Shown in pieces: positions 56,301-64,000 of a stretch of DNA of 64,000 nt (positions within the stretch are counted from its first letter, which is position 1; every line of letters starts with the position of its first letter). Source of the stretch: Cololabis saira (lineage: Eukaryota > Chordata > Actinopteri > Beloniformes > Belonidae); assembly GCF_033807715.1 (NCBI RefSeq), contig NC_084599.1, positions 28,494,125-28,558,124 of the forward strand, written 5' to 3'. Below the pieces are notes generated by a model, which did not search any database, was not told where the DNA came from, and worked only from the letters and a program-made list of their open reading frames with translations. A program made the position numbers and the translations under genes.

Positions 56301-59300
56301 AAAGGCAGAGATAATTAAGAGAATATTTAGAGAGATAAATGGTCTTACCGATCAGAGACAGGATTCCTGCAAACATTGGATCGGATAAAGTTGATTGAGG
56401 AACTGTGCGGGAGATGGCAGGTGTTGAAGATTTGTTGCTATCTCTCATTTCTGGAGAGAAACAGCTGAACTGCAGACTATGAGGCAGCAGCTGGACGACA
56501 CACTCATGTTGGCACACGACGCCAGGACGTCCACATGCAGATGGCCCTTGGAGGCAGCAGGATGCAGAGTCAATTGAGGAGTTTGATTGTGATAGTAATC
56601 TGTTTATTTAAATGTGCCTCAGACAGCAGTTGTGACAACATTTGTGATTGGCAATACCTCTTGGTTGAAGTGCAGGCTGCATGATGGCCACACCTCCAGG
56701 CGAGTTGACGTGAGAGGCCAGTATCTCAAGGTTTATACCATTGTGCTTGCTCGCTCTGCAAATTGAGCGCGTTACTTCTTCTCCCCAATATAAAAATCCC
56801 TGAAGCACAGCGACCAAAGCAAAGAGTTAAAGACACACTGTGCACAGATTTTCGAGATGTCCGATTACACTCAATATGTCGCATGACTAGGGATGCGTAT
56901 CGTTTGCATTTTCATCGAATCCGATTCCTATTTCGAATCCTCATTTCGATTCCGATTCTTTTCGAATACCGATTCCGATACCAGGGATTAAAGCAAAAAA
57001 AATATTTTTGACTGAAAATTTTTTTTCAGGCCAGTTCATATTCCCCCGTCATCTATGCACTGCACTTATTGTGAAAACCAGGTTTTTTCTTGCTTTAACA
57101 TATATAGTGGTCTCCCCTCAGCCTGCCTGTGCTGATTACAAATAATACAATATATTACAAATAATAGCACTGACCAAAACACCTGCAGAAATACTGCAGG
57201 AATGACATAGCAGCAGTTAAATGCAGACTTCTGTAAGCTTTAAATATCCACTGGGCTTACATCAAATACATCAAAACACAACAATAAAAAACAGTTTTCT
57301 GAACTTATCAATATGACTCTGTCCTTCACAGGATAAGTAAAATGGATCACTGCAAAAACTCAAAATCTTAACAAGAATATTTGTCCTATTTCTAGTTAAA
57401 ATGTCTCATTTTAGTAAAAAAAAAATCCCATTACACTTAAAACAAGACTCATCACTGGAAAAAACAACAATTTTCACCTGTTTCAAGTAGATTTTCACTT
57501 GAAATAAGATTTTCCTACTTTTTTCAAGTGAAAATTTACTTGAAACAATTGAAAATTGTCAAGTTATTTTTCTGTTGATGACTCTAAATGTTGAAATAGC
57601 AGTAAAACCACATTCATTGATGAAATTACTAATGGATGGAAGTTTTACAGGGGGGATGATTTGGACCGTTTTTATTTCAGGGGGGATGCCACCCCCCCTC
57701 ATCCCCCCTCTACTCGAGTACTGCCTGTATCTATATTCTACATCTGGGCTGATGTGGACGTACAGATAGCAGCAGAGGATATTTCAGTTGACCCCCCCCC
57801 CCCCACCGGTCCGCCTTCCGCGCGGTGCCGGACACCGCCCCGCGAAAACCCCGCCCGACGACGCGGGGACGCCGCAGGACGAAGGCCCCGCCACAGCGCA
57901 GCCGCGGATGTGACGTAATACTCAGAGCGCGCGCGGGGGGCGGGGGGAGAGAGACAGAGAAAAAAAAAAAAAAAAACTCCCAGGATTCGAAATGCGCATT
58001 TTTAAACGAATATCGAATTTTTGGATTTCGGTTCCGGTTCCAAAATGGGAACCGGGTTTCGGTACCCATCCCTACGCATGACAAGGTGTCACTTTTTATT
58101 TTAAGTTTTAAAGTGAGTCATTATTTCACAAGTTCCGATAAATCAGTTGTGTTATGAAGTGTGATAGTCTGTCATTAGCTAATGTAGGCCTCTTCTAGTG
58201 ACCATCGTACCTCAAACACAGCGAGTCCAAACAACCGGTCCAGAAAACCGTTGGACTCTACCACTGTTTTACGGTGCCGACCATCCAAATTTATTCTGGA
58301 GATGCTCCTTGTTCCTTGGTCAAACCAGTACAGCAGCTGGCGTGGCATATCTAGAGAAAGCAGAAACACGCGTCGGTCTTTGAGTAGGTGATGACCACAA
58401 AGTGCATATGTGTGTTTGTTAAGAGAGATTTTCATTTTTGTATTGTCATCACTCCAGAAACCTCTATAAAGACAATATGCACAGAGCAGACGATTACAAA
58501 TTGAATAATTATAATATCTCACAAGTTTGTCTGCTGTTCTACATCGCAGGATCACGACGGTTGAATAATTTCTGAACATACCCAGAGACAGAGCGACAGG
58601 CTGGTTTATCGAGGACGTGACGAGAGCCACTCTTTGTTGGCCGTCTAAACTGGCCCTTTCGATGTTTGGGGAGCTGCCGCACTGAGCCCAGAAGATGAAC
58701 CTGAGGGAGAGGAGGAAAAATATAACATAAAAGCATCCGAAGTTTTGATGCCCATAACATTCCAGTTTCATTTTGAATTGACCCGTCGCTGTACATTAGA
58801 AAACAATTTCACATTTTTATGAAGAAAAGTTACCACCATATTCTTTCAGTGGACGATGTTTCACCAGAAAGCATTTCATTTTATTACCAATCAAGTCAGA
58901 CTTCCTTAGTGCCATTTTTCTACAGCAGCCTAGAAATCTAGACATCCCGCTAGAAGAATTTAAGTTTGCTTTGCAGGAATATCTGTCCTTTTAGAGATCG
59001 CCTGGGCGGTGTTAACACAATGACAGAACAGCATCACAACGTGGATGTTAACAGTGGAGATGGCTGCAGCCGTGATTTGGCTTTGGCAACGACAGTTTAA
59101 GATTCTGAAGATGCAGAAGATGGCAATCAGATCATTCAGGTAGATGCAATTGCCGTTTTGCTGACAGGCTACGCCAAAAGTTTATTTTACTCTTCTACAC
59201 AACAAACTGTTCCCGTCACTCGTTTCCGTTGCTCTGAACACGTCATCTTGTTCGTTGCTCTGATTGGTCATAAGTTAACACTAACCAATTGTGCCCAAAG

Positions 59301-62300
59301 GAAGTTTGATAATCAACCGTTGGTTGGATGGGAAGGTCCTACGAGTTGTGTTCAGACCTTCGACTTTCTGACCCATCAGGCTAGTACTACAGCTCTTTAA
59401 GCCTCAGTAGAGGCTCTACATAGAGCTCTGTCAACATCAAAGTAAAGAAAGACAAAAAATAAAAAATCTGAAGTTTAAATTTCAATATCAAGCCAATGTT
59501 TTAGTTTAAACCCACAGGCAAGATTTAATAGTCTAGCAAACACGCTTTGTATTGGATGTAAATGTCTTGGTTGTCATACCCTAGGAGAGGATCCACCGCC
59601 ACAGCAGAGGGTTTGTCGAGTCCTATGATGAGTTGATACTGAGACGAACCATCCAGCAGTGCCACGTTAACCGAGCCCCTCTCCACACTGGACCAGTACA
59701 AAAGTTGGTGGATCCAGTCCACGGCCAGGCTTGATACAGAACCGTGAGCATTCAATACCAGCACAGGTACCTGTGGCTTCTCATCGAGTGAGATCCTGAG
59801 GACAAAAAAGGAAAGTGAAAAACATACAAACATGTATAACAGGTGGCCAACCGTCATCATCCTGGTTCTGCTGAATTCATCCTTTTCCACTGTCACATCA
59901 TGGATGATGAGGACAGGAAATTACACAGCAGTTAAGATTCAATGCAGTCTGTTGGGCCTTACCTAGTTTTTTTTTTTTTTTTTTATATAACTCAGTATTG
60001 CTGCATATATGCATTTTGGCTCAGTTAGATTGAACTGGATCATAAATGGACTACAAACAAAAATTGAGTATTTGACTATATTGAGCTTTTTTTCCACTTT
60101 TTGTACCTTTTGTTTTATTAATTGGTGCTACGCAGACACTTCAATCTGTGTTTTTAGCTTGTTCCAACATTTGAACAAATATTTTTAAGTGGATACCTCC
60201 TAAAAAAAGCAAAAAAAAAAAAAGTATGCATCATACACCTTCTGATTCGAAGAATGATAAATCTCCACATGTTGGCATGCCAAGTTAATTATTCCTTAAA
60301 TTTTGTGGAAGAAAAAAAAACAAAAACCCACAGCAATATCTGTATTTCACAGAATAAAACATAACTGCCCTCTTTATCTGGACAGTAGCAGTTATGAAAA
60401 CAGAGTGCTTCTGATATTGAAAAGCCTCTAAAAATATTAAAAATTAATAAATAAATAAATGAAAAAGGTTTGGGCTGTATTCCTCTGACAGCAGGGAAAG
60501 TGAAAGACAGCAAATGGGCAGTTTTGGGCTGCGCTGGTGACAGTTGTAAATATAAAACTTCCCTCTAAAATAACTTCCTTCCCTTGTTATTTCAGAAACA
60601 GACCTCATATATTGTCTACAAAACATGTCATGTGAGACTGCAGCTGCTGCCGCCATGTCAAGCTCAATACACAGCTCGTTATGAATATAGTGACATGGCT
60701 GCATTATTTTTGGTTTCCATCAGAGCTGAAATTGCGTATTTTAAAAAACAACAACAAAACACACCCAATAATACAATGTGAAGTAGGTGTAAATCTTTGA
60801 TGGAATTTGTTAATTTGCAAAACCAAAAAAGGGGGAACCAGATTTGTGCCTGAGTGTTTAACAACTTAAAACAATGATGCCAAGCTTCAAAGAAATGTAA
60901 CCGAACTACTATGATGAAACCTGCAAGTATACAGTACTTGGACGTTTTTAGCACCCTTCATGTTTGCTGTTATCGTTAAAGAAACATTGTTTGACAATAA
61001 GTGACACCTGAGGTTGAGATGGAGAAACTCGGATACTGTTCACCCACTGCCCAAAATAACCTGAAACTTCTGTGGAGAAGAAAACATGTAACTCGAGTGT
61101 CACTGCAAATACCTGCGTTCTCCAAGTTCAGAAGGTATTATTTTATTTCCTCCTTCACCTGTCCCAGCCTGCTTTACTTCATGTTGCTTTGACCACAGGT
61201 ATCACCTTACATTCACCTAACGTTTACCCTCAAACCCTCTGAACTCTTCCTACTTTTTATGGTGACGGGCATCCCAGACAGTGCAAACAGAGCTGTAAAT
61301 GTTGGAAAACACTGCACAAGCAGGAAGGAGCTGATTCTGACGTTATAAACTTGTTTGAACAAAGTGATATTAGGAAAATAATTAATAGAAACAGTCTGTT
61401 GTAAAGAAAAAATATAAGTCAACTAAAGACTGGTACCATACACCAAACAAGCACCGGGAACACACATATTTACATATTCAAGTGACAACTTCATCACAGA
61501 TGTGTCAAAACTCTTCCAAGCAGCATGTTTGCAAGGTGATACGGTTTGACAAGTTTACTCGGCTCACAGACGGCTGCTTTTACGGCCAAGCCAATGTTAG
61601 TGTGTGCATTCATCCGTAAGGAGTATCAAGTTATTGTGAAAATATTGTTTACAGCATAACTATTAATTTAGAGCTATGTAACATTGTGGTTCATCAACTA
61701 CGACGTGTCAACATGAGGATGATTTTCACTTTTGATTGCAACCATTCCTGTCCTAGCAATGTGGACAAACAACACTATGCCAGTTGACGCTGAGCGAGAG
61801 CTGAGATACATCCTGAACAGGCTGCCAGTTTATCACAAGGTCAAACAGGTTAACAAGCCTGCACAGTCACTCCTACAGTTTCAAACTCAACAACATGCTC
61901 GTTTTTTAATTGAGGGAGGAGGCTGGAACACCCAGAAAGAAAAAAAAATAAAATAAAAATAAAAGAATGTGCAAACTCTGCAGAGAGAAGAGCTGTGCAG
62001 GATTTAGACCTCTGTTTAAAAAGGTCAACACAGGAGCTCCATGTGAAGCTGTGAGACAGCAGTGCTAACCAGTGCAGGCACTGAACACAGAAAAGGGCCT
62101 CTGGGTTGTTTCCCTACTCCTGCCAAAAAACTGATGACACAGATAAGTGGGGAATAGTGGCCACTCTGCTCTTAGATCGGCCCATTTCAGACACGTAAAC
62201 ATGGTATGCAGCAGAGGAGGGGTGACAGTCTCACCTGTATATGGAGCCTCGTCCTTGATGAGCCCAGTAGAGAGTACGGTTGGAGACCAAGACGGCCACG

Positions 62301-63661
62301 GGACCAAGCCCTGGTAAATTTGGAGCCAGGGTCTTATGTTCACTGCTTGTCAAGCTCTTCAAATACACTCCTCTAGACGTACTGAAAACCAACTGAGCGT
62401 CATCACCTGCAGAGACACAAACCCCCAAATAAATATTCATCATAGAGATTTCCATTAAGTGCAACATTTCAGGTAATGGCATCTATACAATACAGTGGCT
62501 GTGACATGCCAAGGTAACTGGGGATGGATCGGGGAGCGATGACATTGAGAAACAGGATCAAGCTAAAGTACAAACATAAAACTGTTGTTTCATGTCTTTG
62601 TGGTTGCATTTTCAAGCTGTTTAATAAGGTTTATACAGCACAATCAGGGCACTGGCACGCTTCAGACATCAAATATGAAGACACCTGCCAAATGCCACTG
62701 ACATCACGCCACTTTTATGAAGGTGCTTCCAATTATAAATATCTGTTTATTGAAACAGTGCAGTTTATTCAGATGATACAGTACATTTGACTAGAACCGC
62801 TGGTATAAGCCAAACTCACTTCTGCTGTAAATTAATTATGATTTATTTTTAAGTGGAAAGGTTTTGAACTTGACTAAAATAAACTTTATAATAAGAGAGA
62901 TTTGTTTACCAATCAAAACGAAACCAAATATGAGCATTCATAAAATAGTTGAAGAGTTTGTTCATAAACCTGACCACGGTGATAAGTTGTTAATCTGTAG
63001 TCAGTTTCCTGAGACAACCCTCACCTGCTTAGTTTGGCATTTGGGTAAAACTTGAGATAAGAATGAAAATGTTAATGAATTTGTTGTCTCTTCTTTATTG
63101 CACTTCTGTTGAAACATATGTTGTTAGTGGCTGATGACTCAGGAAATTTGTCGTTTACCTTTGGCCTTGCACTGCCCAGTAGTTAGATTCATCTGGTATT
63201 CCTCGTAGCAGTCACAGCCGAGGCTCCCATTTATGTGAACACACAGTTGATCACATATGTCGCTCTCCAAACACACGTCCACCTCTGCATAAACAAGCAA
63301 ATTGGGTTCAAAGTCCATGTTGCACATGCACAGAAGGTTCAACACTTCATGAAGATCATGGATTAACAGGTCATTAACAGTCAGCAAATACATCCTGTTT
63401 GAACACAGAACGTCCCGTCATTTCTCTTCTATATTTTTTACATAAAAAGATAAGATGCTCTAAAAGCAACAGAGAAGTGCTGTATAACTGGGAGAGTGAT
63501 GCAAAACTGGTGAAAGAAAAGTAAATCAGGGAGCCACTCACCCTCACACTGACTGTCCCCCACCAGCTTCATGTTGTCGGGGCAATGGCAGAAAAAACCC
63601 ATCGGCAGGTCCACACAATTATGGGAACAGCCACCATTATTGATCTGGCATTCATTCTGAT
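53272..63661 (-). CDS. LDL-receptor-family gene, EGF-propeller-EGF-transmembrane part (partial, 10 exons)
   Basis: Cell-surface endocytic receptor family. Exons in transcription order with lengths: 63661-63542 (120), 63284-63159 (126), 62406-62235 (172), 59795-59580 (216), 58700-58582 (119), 58350-58211 (140), 56799-56658 (142), 56546-56349 (198), 54926-54769 (158), 53307-53272 (36, tentative). Human LDLR exons 7-14 and 17 are, as I recall, 120 (or 123), 126, 172, 228, 119, 140, 142, 153 and 158. Phases join without conflict. Domains: EGF (NECQINNGGCSHNC), EGF (VCLESDICDQLCVHINGSLG), propeller strands LYWAHQ, LYWSSV, IFWAQC, LYWFDQ and LYWGEE, a third EGF (CGRPGVVCQHEC), a transmembrane segment and a tail without NPxY. 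Ligand-binding class A repeats must lie right of 64000. The YWTD motifs are eroded. It could be the fish ovarian receptor lrp13 or another LDLR/VLDLR relative; I cannot decide by eye. Confidence 0.88.
53560..53830 (-). repeat. LINE reverse-transcriptase C-terminal relic
   Basis: On the - strand a short frame reads SNIPLYFLHKLRRPRIPT, resembling the YFLRKLR motif of fish non-LTR retrotransposon proteins. It is broken on both sides and lies in the last intron of the LDLR-family gene. Confidence 0.4.
54769..54926 (-). CDS. LDLR-family transmembrane and cytoplasmic-tail exon
   Basis: The acceptor TTTTTCCAG restores a valine codon split from the previous exon, giving the membrane span AGILSLIVLLSVLLAGMALW followed by WWRGEFRPSRSLTAQSFCLK. 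The length of 158 nt equals LDLR exon 17. Where family members have FDNPVY, this tail reads FCLKES, so the classical clathrin-adaptor signal is missing. The donor GTAAGT follows GTC-AAG in phase 0. Confidence 0.85.
55756..56283 (+). mobile_element. tRNA-derived SINE, copy 2
   Basis: Same family as 4801-5327: GGCACGGTGGCGCAGCTGGT, GGTTCGATTCCCG (B box intact here), TGTGTGGAGTTTGCATGTTC, and a poly-A end at 56270-56288. It lies antisense in an intron of the LDLR-family gene, 65 bp downstream of the exon ending at 56349 on that strand. Target duplication is not clear. Confidence 0.8.
56888..58074. mobile_element. hAT-family element filling an LDLR-family intron
   Basis: Termini TAGGGATGCGTATCG and GGTACCCATCCCTA are inverted repeats flanked by identical 8-bp CGCATGAC at 56880-56887 and 58075-58082. 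The ends repeat GATTCCGATTC-like blocks. A GC-rich core and poly-C runs lie at 57793-57950. No transposase. It makes up about 84% of the 1411-bp intron between the 140-nt and 142-nt exons. Confidence 0.9.
59796..62234. other. LDLR-family intron, no recognised feature
   Basis: AT-rich with several poly-A/T runs. No exon fits the phase and no repeat was identified. Confidence 0.4.
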
Positions 63662-64000
63662 CTGCAAGATCAAACACTGCATCAGCAGAAGTTACACAAA
63701 ATCCAGATGTTCACATCGTCTTCTTTGAGCTCTTCTCTTCACGGGTCGCCACCACGTATCCCAGTATCCATCTTACATCTTCCCAACACACTGATCTGCA
63801 CAATATCTGAGCTACTTAAGTGTTTTTTTTTTTTCCCTTATGATCTTATGGGTAAGAAAAGACTCTCCAAATTTTAAATACAGTGACTGAAGTATGTTAA
63901 AGTTAGGTTCAGCAGGTATAGCACTTATAATGTTCACTTTGGCACCAGAGACTGGTGGGACGTTAATTGGCTTTGCACATGTCCTAAACCAAAATCGAGG
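63662..64000. other. LDLR-family intron at window edge
   Basis: No class A ligand-binding exon is visible before the window ends. Confidence 0.4.

Noticed and set aside
59158..59400. 80-codon frame, + strand
   Set aside because: Antisense within an LDLR-family intron. No homology noticed and no splice support.

Overview
The window reads as nuclear DNA of a ray-finned (teleost) fish. It has multi-exon vertebrate genes with GT-AG introns, long AT microsatellites, and a dense load of fish-type transposable elements (hAT, PIF/Harbinger-like, IS630/Tc1-mariner, L2/CR1-like LINEs, a tRNA-derived SINE). There is no sign of prokaryotic or viral gene organisation.

Four host genes can be supported. 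(1) 899-7043, + strand: the 3' part of a Janus kinase, best matched by JAK3. Seven exons carry the whole tyrosine kinase domain (JH1) and the stop codon; the rest of the gene lies left of the window. (2) and (3) Two paralogous beta-1,3-N-acetylglucosaminyltransferase genes of B3GNT3 type on the - strand, main exons 18870-20073 and 36851-37985. (4) 53272-63661, - strand: the 3' two thirds of an LDL-receptor-family gene (two EGF modules, YWTD propeller, third EGF, transmembrane segment, short tail). Seven of its exons have exactly the lengths I recall for human LDLR. Its ligand-binding repeats lie right of the window.

Layout: 1-7.3 kb JAK3 with SINE, foldback and transposon-bearing introns; 7.3-8.6 kb unassigned; 8.6-17.7 kb nested transposons (an hAT with perfect 8-bp target duplication abutting a 3'-truncated LINE, two related Harbinger-like elements in opposite orientation, an L2-like LINE relic); 17.8-20.1 kb first B3GNT gene; 20.2-36.8 kb almost all mobile DNA, including a 3.6-kb inverted-repeat element and a 977-bp tandem array made from a crippled IS630/Tc1 transposon; 36.8-38.0 kb second B3GNT gene; 38-53 kb AT-rich DNA without convincing genes; 53.3-64 kb LDLR-family gene.

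Biologically, JAK3 is a cytokine-receptor kinase, the B3GNTs are Golgi enzymes that extend O-glycan/poly-N-acetyllactosamine chains, and the LDLR-family protein is a cell-surface endocytic receptor. They form no pathway; their proximity is a matter of synteny. JAK3 and B3GNT3 are close neighbours in human 19p13.11, and JAK genes sit near LDLR-family genes in several vertebrate paralogous regions. The most interesting points are the near-identical ~300-bp tract shared by the two B3GNT genes (gene conversion), the LDLR-family gene that keeps the ancestral exon plan but lacks the NPxY internalisation motif, and the 977-bp transposon array.
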